DNA of 64,000 bases, from assembly GCA_033002965.1 (NCBI GenBank), contig JAURVB010000163.1, forward strand, positions 1 to 64,000, given 5' to 3'. Below, piece after piece: positions 1 to 9,750 of this stretch. Every line of letters begins with the position of its first letter. Within the stretch, counting starts at the first letter, position 1. Both the position numbers and the translations under genes were made by a program. This DNA comes from Piper betle. Its lineage: Eukaryota > Streptophyta > Magnoliopsida > Piperales > Piperaceae. The notes under the pieces were generated by a model, which had not been told where the DNA came from, made no database searches, and was given only the letters and a program-made list of their open reading frames with translations.

Positions 1-127
1 ATCTCCATCTTGAGACGCCGAGAGTAGATCCTGGTTGGCTTAACCGAATCTAGTAGATTAACGAACGGTTCGGTTGCCGGTGACATTTCCTGGTCGGTTC
101 ACGGGTGAGCCGAAATGGGGTGTTACA
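1..127 (+). repeat. 3' end of a family A LTR (fragment)
   Basis: This stretch matches the last ~127 bp of the intact family A LTR at 20893-21019 with scattered substitutions, ending in the same TGTTACA terminus. It is the right end of a further plus-oriented A LTR whose body lies outside the window. The sequence after it changes at once to pararetrovirus-like DNA, so the LTR probably inserted into that fragment. The target duplication cannot be checked because the left end is missing. Confidence 0.85.
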
Positions 128-1530
128 CTTTTGGCTAATCAAGTGCTTCCACATTTATCACATTTTCCTGTCCAATCCAGAAAAACTCGTTACTATTTTG
201 AACTTATACTTCTGGAAATCCATTCTTGTGAAATAACTCATAAGTTTTGTGGAGGCTTGTTAGTTCATCAAATAGTATATCCAGACCAGCTTGAGACATC
301 AATCATTTATTGTAAAATTATATATTATAAAGAAAGTTATGAGTATGAGTGAATATGGAAATCTAAATGTTATAAGAAGATTATCTAATAATATCCCTCA
401 TGGTCTTCCCAAGGAATATAACTATTGGGATTATATTAAAACCTTTGATAGAATCTTGTTATATAAAAAATAATTTTGGTCAACATTCGTGGTTTATCAG
501 AGTAGATCTTTCACCACTTTCTCTACTTCCCTCTTGGTTTGCTCAATGGTTTGTAGATTTTGGCCCTGAGGCTCATTTTCTCCCTCTATATATTTAGAAA
601 TAGTATAAATTATTCCAAGAAAGAATTGATCAAGACTTGGGATATGCTTTCTTTCAATTTGTAATTTATTATAAAATTCCTTGAATTTTATCATGAAATT
701 TCTCCTTTCATTATGATATTATTATAGGTAGTTTTGTATACTCCCTAGCCCATAAAATATACATTAGATGGTGGGATAGGTTCAATTCTACCATATCTTT
801 ATATGGGTTGCCTCAGCCTTGTAAAAGAAAAGGAAAAGTTGTGTTTTCTGATGCTGTGTCCATATCATCTAAATACAAGACTCCTGAAATTATGCAAAAC
901 TCAGTGCCTGAGTCACAGTCTCAACCACCAACAAGTGTGTTAGCAGTGACTTACTAATACTGCCCCTAATGTTTATTTACAATATTTGCAGTTTAAGCAA
1001 AAGAATCCCCTAATAGCTGAAGATGATATTATTAGATTGGCATATATGTTGGATTTCTATGGGTCTCTAAACAGTCCTGCTAGAACTTAGAATATCCCGA
1101 TAACACCTAAAATTGAGGCACCTCTTTCTCCAATTTAGATGACTCAAAAAATATGGATGATGCACTACCAACCATTGGTACAACTCCATCTACTCCTATA
1201 CTTGGAGGATTTGGACAACCAAAATTTACATCTCAAGATTTACAATGCTATCTTTGTGGAATTTTGGGTCATATAGCAAAATATTGCCATTTGTTTCATC
1301 TGCAGAAGAAGCACTGTTTTTATTATGGAGAATCAAACCATGCTGTCAAATAATGTTTGTATAGAGGATATTCTCCACCAACTATTGATACTCCTGATAA
1401 AGATGTTGGGTCTGCTAGATCAGAAACCTCTCCTGCTCAGATTGATCATGAACCGGTACAATTAGTTACTATTTCTTCCCCACATATTATTATTGTAGAA
1501 ACTGTTTTGAAGTCCATATCAAAACAATAG
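128..1530 (+). pseudogene. Endogenous caulimovirid-like distal ORF remnant with zinc knuckles
   Basis: A decayed coding region is readable in pieces over several frames and ends at TAG 1528-1530. Visible blocks are an HSWFIRVD-like stretch (~485-520), a W-rich RWWDRF-like block (~765-785) and, near the end, two tandem CCHC knuckles. The first (1246-1287) has intact CX2CX4HX4C spacing. In the second (1315-1356) the second Cys is Tyr and a stop precedes the last Cys. It lies just upstream of a pararetroviral promoter, primer site and movement protein, which is the order expected around the circular map of a florendovirus- or petuvirus-like genome. Assignment as the second ORF of such a virus is inferred from order and general resemblance. 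It is non-functional: stops and frameshifts throughout. Confidence 0.55.
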
Positions 1531-1589
1531 TAATCTTATCTCCCGTGTCTTCTTATCTGCCATGTCATCCAAAATCCGCCACATCATTG

Positions 1590-1690
1590 CCACGTCAGCA
1601 TTATCATGCCATGTCAATAGGTGATCCGGTCATCTGTTTACTAATTGGTTTTGTCATCTTATTTTACTTATATATAGATACCTCAGGACT
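1590..1690 (+). promoter_or_regulatory. Pararetroviral-type intergenic promoter remnant
   Basis: A TATA box (TATATATAG, 1669-1677) lies ~70 bp downstream of a cluster of CCACGTCA/CCATGTCA-like motifs (1557-1618). These include one ACGTCA, the reverse of the TGACG core of as-1 elements in caulimovirus promoters. It sits between the distal ORF and the tRNA primer site, where caulimovirids place the promoter of the pregenomic RNA. Activity is not implied. Confidence 0.45.
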
Positions 1691-2286
1691 ATTGAGAAGG
1701 TAGGGGTATCTACAATCTATCTAGAATTCCTCCCTGATCCAAAGTCTCTCTTCCTCTTCCTCAAATCTCTCTTACTCTTCAGATCTTCCTTCTTTCCTTT
1801 CTTTTCAAATCTTTCTTATTTCCTTTCCTCGTCTTTCATTCTCTTTTCCTCTTTCCTTGTACAACTTGTAAAAAGAATGAGTGATTCATTGTTTGTAAGA
1901 ATAGTTTTTAAGTATTTGTGAGTGCTTGAGTGATTGTAAGAAAAGGGTGTAAAACTTTGAAGATCAATAACAGTAAGTTTTATCTTGAACCTGACCTCTT
2001 CTGGACTATATTTGTTCTGATAAGAACTATATGCCTTTAATATCGCATTAAATACAATATCGGCTTTTATATATAATCATATTTGTTCATAGTTTTAAAG
2101 TTTGATTATCTTCTTTCTGTTTAATAGTTTGTTTATTTGTTGTTTGTTTAATATTGAAGTTTAATAATATTTGTTTATAAGTTTTTCTGTTATTATATCT
2201 GTTTATAGGTTGTAGTCTATTGTTATTTGTGTAGTTTGTTGTTTAGTTTATTACAATCAGGCGAATTCTTGGTGTCAAGATTAACT

Positions 2287-2298
2287 TGGTATCAGAGC
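2287..2298 (+). other. tRNA-Met primer binding site of the pararetrovirus-like fragment
   Basis: TGGTATCAGAGC matches the 3' end of plant initiator tRNA-Met, which primes minus-strand synthesis in caulimovirids and many LTR elements. No LTR flanks it. It follows a ~600-bp leader after the TATA box and precedes the movement-protein ORF by ~135 bp, the arrangement seen in caulimovirids. Confidence 0.7.
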
Positions 2299-2432
2299 CA
2301 AAGTTGATTAAGACTACTTAGGTAGGTGATGTAGTCCAAGACTTGGTAAGTCCTCAAAAGCTAAGGTTGGCGTGGAGGCAGTTTGGATTGGCTTCTCCTA
2401 GGAAATTCCTACTTAGGAACCCTTAATTAATA

Positions 2433-3458
2433 ATGGCTTTCTTAACAAGTTTAGTCAATAAATCATAGAGTTTGTCAAATCTTAAGAACACTAAACAAAT
2501 AGTCTATACAGATATAGAACAAAATCTAAATAAGTTGGCTATTCCTGAGGTTAGTCTAACCAAAGTATATAATAAAGGTTTTATAGAATTTAAGCAATCC
2601 TATATAATAAAAACCTTTCAACAAAGTATCAGTATAGGAAACTGTAAAAAAATATAAATCTATTAAAAAATAAATTAATAGAATATTTAAAAGTGGAATA
2701 TAAATATATCCATCTTGGATTAGTACAAGTAGCGGTTAAACCTTTAACTAGAGATCGTCTAAATACTTCCTTATTATTATGTCTAAGAGATAAAAGACAT
2801 AATAAATTCAATGATTCCCTGTTAGGGGTAATTGAATCAACTTTAGGAACTGGACCAGTATATTTTAATTATAATCCAAATTATTCTTTAAGATTACATG
2901 ATCCTCATATTCATGAAGCATTAGCTTTAAATATCCAGACTTAAGGGTACGATATGCTTCCTAGATCTATGAACTTATGTGTCATATATAGAGTATGTTT
3001 AAAAGCTATGGCTCTATAAGTCCAAATTCTAGAATAGAGTCTCATAACGGTAAAACAACACTGTTCCAAATAGATATTAATAAAGCTCATATTACTATTC
3101 CTAAAACAATTACTTGGAATGAAATTGAATTACCTAAATCAAGGAAGTTAGAAAATGTAATACCACCTAAAATAATACAATGAACTACTAAAAAAATTAT
3201 AGAAAATAATAATAGAGATATTGAAATAATATTCAGTAGACCTAGTGTATCTATTAGACTCAGTATATCTACTCGTTCCAATTCAGAAGAAGTTTCATCA
3301 AGTGTAAAAGGTATTTATATATCTAAACAGCAGATACCTCATCGAATTTCCTCTGATGGACCTACTTTTTTGAAATGAACTTAAAAATTAATACTTTTCA
3401 ATTTGAACTAGATAGAGCAAAACGTTCTAAGGAATTTATGTTACATAAATATGATAGG
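2433..3458 (+). pseudogene. Endogenous caulimovirid-like movement protein (broken)
   Basis: The reading starts at ATG 2433, hits a stop at 2466 and continues in that frame to ~2655. A frame change then leads into the best block (2660-2942), which has the features of caulimovirid 30K-type movement proteins: IHLGLVQVAVKPLTR, a TSLLLCLRD segment, then GTGPVYFNYNPN and a LHDPHIHEAL segment. Another change leads to 2995-3183 and scraps up to ~3458. In florendo-/petuviruses this domain begins the main polyprotein, ahead of capsid, protease and RT. Those downstream domains are absent here. At least three breaks make it an old inactive copy. Confidence 0.7.
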
Positions 3459-3465
3459 TGAGCCC

Positions 3466-4057
3466 GGGGCAGCAAAACATTTCTGCCCTAAGCTATGATC
3501 TGAGCCATCCAACTGTAGTTTTTTTTAAAAGGAAAACTAAACTTTGATCTGGGCAATTACAAAGATGGCTCAGATCTATTTTAAAAGAAAAAAAATGTGG
3601 CCCACCCCGCCGCAGACACCCCTCCTCCCCACTCCCTCTCGACCGTGCAGCGAATAGCTCCCCCCCACCGCGGCTACCGTCCTACCGCAGCCCTTCCTCT
3701 ACCCTGCTCCTCCCCTCCCCCACCGCAGCCTCCTCTACCCCATTCCTCCCCTTTCCCACCACGGATGCCCCTCATTCCCGCTCCCCTCGACCCCTCCGTC
3801 CACGCCACAGGGAGGAGGGATGGTAGGGTCGAGGGGGAGTGGGGACGGGCGTCCACAGTGGGGGAGGGGGGAATGGGGTAGAGGAGACCACGATAGGGCA
3901 GGGCCAGGCAAGGCGGGGTCGAGGTGGAGCGCGGCTGGGCGGTGGCAGTGAGATGGTGTCTCCAAGAAGATTTTTAGGTTTTTAGATCAATAGATGTGGA
4001 CCATCCTTGTAATCAGATAGTTGGGATCATAGCTCGGGGCAAAAAATTTTTTGCCCC
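3466..4057. mobile_element. Non-autonomous inverted-repeat element, GC-rich core
   Basis: The ends are imperfect inverted repeats. The left end reads GGGGCAGCAAAACATTTC, then TGCCCTAAGCTATGATC. The complement of the right end reads GGGGCAAAAAATTTTTTGCC, then CCGAGCTATGATC. A second inverted block (TTACAAAGATGG / TTACAAGGATGG) extends the similarity to ~100 bp. Each end also folds on itself (GGGCAG...CTGCCC; GGGGCA...TGCCCC). The core (3600-3940) is very GC-rich and has no recognisable protein. It interrupts or borders the pararetrovirus-like fragment. No clear target duplication was seen, so the superfamily is undetermined. Confidence 0.5.
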
Positions 4058-4216
4058 AAACGCAATAACACTTTACCCATTTGTATTTGTAGACCATTGC
4101 CAGAGTCCCCCATTCCCACTCATGGCATCCCCGAAGCCAATATTCAACACTTTTTTCTTGATTTTTTAGTTTTTATTATTACATAACAATTAGTTGAAAT
4201 ATATTATATCACTCTT

Positions 4217-4256
<40 letters not shown>
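4217..4256. repeat. (AC)n(AT)n microsatellite
   Basis: About eleven AC units run into about nine AT units, seen directly. Confidence 0.95.
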
Positions 4257-4446
4257 CATTATAATTTTTAATAATAAAGAACATAAAATATAATGATTTG
4301 ATTTATTATTTTTATTTTTGTTGTAGTTTGATTTGTCAAATGCCTATTGTTAATAAAGCTCAATTTTTAACAATCCTTTTATTCAAAAGCCATGGTTTGC
4401 TTGCTTATATAAATTAAAGGAGAACACTTGTAAATCGAAACATGCA

Positions 4447-4448
<2 letters not shown>

Positions 4449-4496
<48 letters not shown>

Positions 4497-4512
4497 ATAT
4501 AATATAATATAA
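4449..4512. repeat. (AT)n microsatellite with AATAT tail
   Basis: Some 21 AT units are followed by AATAT repeats. Confidence 0.95.
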
Positions 4513-5139
4513 AAGTGATATCATAGATAACACAAACATTAAAAAAGTAAAATATAAGCAATATAAAGTAATTAAGCATATAATAAAAGGTTGTATTAAA
4601 AATTAATGACAATATTTAATATAAAGGATCAATCAATCCTCCTCAAGTGATCTAACTGAGGGGTTCCGGTGAATTTAAGTGGATAATTAAAACTCAAAGA
4701 TCCTCCTAGAGTAATTTGATTGGGGGATTAACGTTCCATCTTCACTAATTTGACTAAAGGAAACTATATTTTAAGCATCAAAGTTTATATATTTGAAAGA
4801 AATTTACAAGATTGATAGACACGTAGACTTGATTATACTTCACATTAGAAACTTAAACTTTGCGGTTAAATATCAAGCATTTCACTCAAACTTCAAACTG
4901 AAACTCTCACTACACTTTTTTGCTTACTTTGGAATGTCTTCTGAAAGGAAAGGTATCCTCACACTCTTCAAGCATATCGCAAAAGGGTGTAGGTATGGCA
5001 ATTATAGACTTCAAATATTGACCTGTACAATTGGTCCCAATTATCAGTTGACCCGCTAACATTAGAACGGTGACATAAGCAGTGGTGTCAGATGGACTGT
5101 GTAGCCGATTCTGATGACACAAGCAATGATGTCACATCG

Positions 5140-5290
5140 CAAGGGCAGTTTGGGGCTTCATATGGCCCGATTTGGAATCATGGTACATACCTCCACAGTA
5201 AAAACATTTCAGGTATCTTGACGGCCACTTTATTGTTGGTTGAGCATGTCCTCTCATACCAGGAGAAAGAGTAGATGAAATTGCTGTCAG
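5140..5290 (-). pseudogene. Retroelement gag fragment with a zinc knuckle
   Basis: Read on the minus strand, this stretch is open and encodes CFYCGGMYHDSKSGHMKP (knuckle at 5174-5206). This fits CX2CX4HX4C except that the last Cys is Ser. Such knuckles occur in gag nucleocapsids of LTR elements. The segment is short and isolated, so the superfamily cannot be named. Confidence 0.45.
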
Positions 5291-6377
5291 CACTTCATTA
5301 ATATCTGTATAATAACTCTCCCTATTGATCCAAATGACAACTATTACTTAATTAACTAATAAATAATTAAATTAAAAAAATACCATTAGTGTACACAATA
5401 TATTTACTTTGTCAATATTTATGTGATATACTAATAATTAATCCATAGCAAAATATGCCCAAATTTAATGTACCAAATCAATAGTCTAAAAGAAGTCTTC
5501 ACATCTCAATATAATATAACGACAAAAATAAATCTATTATTGATCATCCATCCTTTTGTTCTTCGAATCTTTGCTTGCTAACCTGTAAACAATGATAAAC
5601 TTTGCCCGTTCAGCACTAGATAACCAGCATTGTGCATTTACTCAAATATGTAGCAAACAATATTAATCGAATAAAGATTGATAAAAATAATCAATTATGT
5701 AAGAGTTCAATATTAACATCATATACATCTATACATAATATTCAAGGAAAATCATAAACATGAACAAGTATAAATATAATTTAATCAATATTTACAATCA
5801 AACAATATTTGATCAATTATCCACACAATTAGTTTAATTTCACCTTAAATTAGAGTGTAACTAGCCTTAACTATTTCATCTTTTATACTTTTAGGATTTA
5901 CTAACCTTAATATTACATTCACCTTTTTATTCCAGTTTCAGTTAGAGGTACCACCCTTTGTAATGATTTAGTCCTATTTATTTGTCTCATTATACAACTT
6001 TGCAGTGCATTATTACATTCATGTTTCATGAATTAATCACTGATTTAATGACATGTACCACATTCATCATCAGCTCATTTTTTACAACAATAAAACAAGA
6101 TAAAACAATTATTATTATTAACCTTATCAATATAATATTATGTTACTCATCAACTATGAACAATTTTTGGGTTTGCATCTCAACTTTTAGGTTTTGCATG
6201 ATGATATCTATCACACAACCTTTCAAATAAGTCCTCACAAATGATTATAAGTGCTACAAGTGTATAGTAACCTTCCCAACTCTGGCACTAACTAGTGATC
6301 CACCAGAAGTTTTATCGGTACGACCTATCGGTTTAATTGATTTCTCCCTTGTTTACTAGATACGCCTATGCCCCATC
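5291..6377. other. AT-rich DNA without recognisable content
   Basis: No long open frame, RNA gene or repeat structure is visible. It borders the left end of a family B LTR. Confidence 0.6.
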
Positions 6378-7166
6378 TGTAAAACCCCAACTTTAGGTTA
6401 CGATTTTACGCATATGATAGTTTCAGTTATGATACAATAGAACATGAGTCATTAATGTATACACGAAGTATACATATGATTTTTATAAGTTAGTTAGGGT
6501 TTTAGGCCAAGATTTAGGTCGTTGATGCGTTTAGTATCCATTTTAGATTTTCAGGGTATCTCATTTACATGCATCATAGGGATTTTAGATCACCGGATTG
6601 TGCCCTTGTGAGCCCACTTGATTGAGTTCAGGGTTTGAGGCCCATTTAGCCTTCTTGCCTCCATTCCCGCCAATAGAGTAACTTTTAGGACTTGAGTCAG
6701 TTTTGACTTTGGACGGTCTCGATCCGAGCTTTTTGTCCATATGTATATTGTATATACCCATAGGTGGGCCCCACTAATACACGAGTTGTCGAACATTCGG
6801 ATCGTGCCACATGGCAAGATATGAGCCGTCCACATCTACCCTGGCTTCAGCATGTTATTTTCCACAATTTCGGAATTTTCCACCATTACACTGCCGCCAA
6901 TTTGGCTCACCACCAGCAAGACCCCGGCCCCCTCCGGCCACCAGATTGGTACAGTCGTGACCACCCCGCAACCGGCTATCGATCCATACCCACTATCACC
7001 ATTGGCACCTTCGTAGTTGCTATTGGCGACTGAGTTTTTTAATCACTATTCATCATCACTGCTCCACCTTTCGGGCCATTTTCCGGCATCAGCGAGCCAC
7101 CTACGGCCAATTCGACCATCCATAGAACTTCATCTTGCTCAAATCTCTATTTTGAGACAACCTAGG
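6378..7166 (+). repeat. Solo LTR of family B, left part (continues at 21025)
   Basis: It begins TGTAAAACCCC and aligns with 42600-43290 (plus) and with the complement of 62690-63425, for example at TTTGGACGGTC and TATACCCRTAGGTGG. It stops exactly where element A begins and resumes after A, so this is one LTR split by A. The outer flanks CCATC and TCGTC match at 3/5 with transitions only, compatible with an old target duplication around a solo LTR. It includes a GC-rich leader-like segment at 6890-7170. Confidence 0.8.
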
Positions 7167-7837
7167 TGTAAAACCCGTGACTCGAGTCAGAGTTTTACGG
7201 GAGCGAACCAGTCGGTTCGAGTCGAGTCAGCTTCATGGACCGCGAGCTGAGTTGAGGCCAGCTGTGAGTTATGAGCGATGAGGGTCATGTATGCTCAAGT
7301 ATACGATGATAACATCAAAAAGATGATGAAAAATGGGTTATCAAGTATATGGAGGTATGCAGTGTTGATTGTTATTTGATCGTAGAATATTTTTAGGGCC
7401 AAATGACGAATTAGGACGCAATATAGGGAGTTTGGGTGGGTTATTAGTTATAGAACATATCATTTGGATGTTGCTGTGTTCGTCTGATTTTACGGGATTT
7501 TTCCCATATTTTTTCAAGATTTTTTTTAGAATTTATTGTGAATTAGTTATTATTTTGACTCGAGTAGGAATCGAGTCAATACTTATTTACGAGTTTGCCA
7601 TTGAGGGTATTTTTCTCCCTCCTGACACCTACCCTCCCAAAACCCTCGCCGCCTTGTGCTTGTCGTCACCGCCGCTGCTGTCGACGTGCGCTGCCGCCGA
7701 TCAAAGCCGCCCCACTCCGCCGTGCCGCCACGACCCACCCCGGCCACCGTCTAGCTGCCACGGCGGCGGAATCGCCCACAAGCCGCGACACCCTCCCTCG
7801 TCGATTCGCCGCCGTCCGGGCCGTGCTGCCACCGCCG

Positions 7838-9414
7838 TGTAACGACCCAGCCCAAAGTGCAACGTAATGGGCTAAGTCGTTTCTTTAAAATGGGTACCCC
7901 AGAAGTTAAAGATCTCTAGTCCATTCCCACTTATAAACAGGATCTTCTCCCAGTAGGTATTAGATGTGGGACTAAGTTGAGGGATCTCACAATCCACCCA
8001 CCTTAGGGAATTTCGTCCCCGAAATGCCTATTCTTGGCCCGTTGTTGAGCCCACGACCTTTCTGGCCCGTGACCGGCAGCCCTAGCCAACGTTTCTAATC
8101 CGGCCCACCATCTAACACGGAACCAGGTCGGCTCTGATACCATTTGTAACGACCCAGCCCAAAGTGCAACGTAATGGGCTAAGTCATTTCTTTAAAATGA
8201 GTACCCCGAAAGTTAAAGATCTATAGTCCATTCCCACTTATAAACAGGATCTTCTCCCAGTAGGTATTAGATGTGGGACTAAGTTGAGGGATCTCACAAT
8301 CCACCCACCTTAGGAAATGTCGTCCCCGAAATGCCTATTCTTGGCCCGTTGCTAGCCCCAACCCACGTCCTTTCTGGCCCGTGACCGGCAGCCTAGCCAA
8401 CGTATCTAGTCTTGGCCCGTTGCTAACCCCAGCCCACGACCTTTTTTAGCCCGTGGCCGGCACCCTAGCCAACGTCCCTAGTCCATCCCACCATCTAACA
8501 CGGAACTAGGTCGGCTCTGATACCATTTGTAACGACCCAGCCCAAAGTGCAACGTAATGGGCTAAGTCATTTCTTTAAAATGGGTACCCCGGAAGTTAAA
8601 GATCTCTAGTCCATTCCCACTTATAAACAGGATCTTCTCCCAGTAGGTATTAGATGTGGGACTAAGTTACCTACTGGGAGAAGATCCTGTTTATAAGTGG
8701 GAATGGACTATAGATCTTTAACTTCCGGGGTACCCATTTTAAAGAAATGACTTGGCCCATTACGTTGCACTTTGGGCCGGGTCGTTACAAATGGTATCAG
8801 AGCCGACCTAGTTCCGTGTTAGATGGTGGGCTGGATTAGAAACGTTAGCTAGGCTGCCGGTCACGGGCCAGAAAGGTCGTGGGCTGGGGCTAGCAACGGG
8901 CCAAGAATAGGCATTTCGGGGACGAAATTCCCTAAGGTGGGTGGATTGTGAGATCCCTCAACTTAGTCCCACATCTAATACCTACTGGGAGAAGATCCTG
9001 TTTATAAGTGGGAATGGACTATCGATCTTTAACTTCCGGGGTACCCATTTTAAAGAAATGACTTAGCCCATTACGTTGCACTTTGGGCTGGAGTTGTTAC
9101 AAATGGTATCAGAGCCGACCTGGTTCCGTGTTAGATGGTGGGCTGAATTAGAAACGTTGGCTAGGCTGCCGGTCACCGGGCCAAAAAGGTCGTGGGCTGG
9201 GGCTAGCAACGGGCCAAGAATAGGCATTTCGGGGACGAAATTCCCTAAGGTGGGTGGATTGTGAGATCCCTCAACTTAGTCCCACATCTAATACCTACTG
9301 GGAGAAGATCCTGTTTATAAGTGGGAATGGACTATAGATCTTTAACTTCGGGGTACCCATTTTAAAGAAATGACTTAGCCCATTACGTTGCACTTGGGCT
9401 GGAGTCGAATTACA
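7838..9414. mobile_element. Inverted array of TRIM elements
   Basis: Six copies of a ~154-bp LTR (TGTGAGATCCC...GTCGTTACA when read outward) alternate with short internal segments. Minus-oriented LTRs lie at 7838-7991, 8145-8298 and 8528-8668 (cut). Plus-oriented LTRs lie at 8669-8789 (cut), 8947-9101 and 9260-9414. Each internal segment has a Met primer site next to the LTR (complement at 8131-8142; forward at 8792-8803 and 9104-9115) and ends in a purine tract (CCTAAGGTGGGTGG). There is no coding capacity, as expected of terminal-repeat retrotransposons in miniature. The two cut LTRs abut head to head at 8668/8669, making a large palindrome. Flanks CGCCG and CGCTG look like a one-mismatch target duplication. 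Confidence 0.85.
8131..8142 (-). other. TRIM primer binding site
   Basis: GCTCTGATACCA is the complement of TGGTATCAGAGC, two bases from the inner end of the LTR at 8145. It identifies the unit as an LTR-type element of minus orientation. Confidence 0.8.
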
Positions 9415-9436
9415 CGCTGTGACCCCGACGACCACC

Positions 9437-9715
9437 TGTAACACCCTAAATCCGGTTCACGCTTGTGAACCGAACCGGCATGTTACAGGCCCCGGTTAGG
9501 TCGGCTAACTCAAACCTAACTCGTGCGGATCTAATCTCGACGTCTTAAGATGTAGATACGACTTGTCATGCATGGATAAATGCATAAACCCTAACATGAT
9601 ACTACATGAATGACGTGCAACCTAAATTTCACATCATTACAATTAAGATAAAAATTTTGAAATAAAACAGACAGGGTCTCCCCTAAAAGTGCAATTATGG
9701 GCCCACCCTGTCAAA

Positions 9716-9750
<35 letters not shown>

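Larger units (their letters stand above)
4058..5139. other. AT-rich intergenic DNA with microsatellites
   Basis: No gene or identifiable element is seen. It holds an (AC)n(AT)n tract at 4217-4256 and an (AT)n tract followed by AATAT repeats at 4449-4512. Segments around 4640-4760 with short GATCCTCCT-type repeats are not attributable. Confidence 0.7.

Noticed and set aside
3597..3881. 94-codon Pro-rich frame
   Set aside because: It is low-complexity GC-rich DNA inside an inverted-repeat element, with opposing frames on the other strand also open.
7595..7867. Pro/Arg/His-rich frames near the 5' LTR leader of A
   Set aside because: They run through the junction with the TRIM array and differ from the 3' LTR equivalent.
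7838..9414. Regular repeats that could suggest a CRISPR-like or satellite array
   Set aside because: Units have LTR ends, primer binding sites and purine tracts, which identifies TRIM elements in a eukaryotic context.
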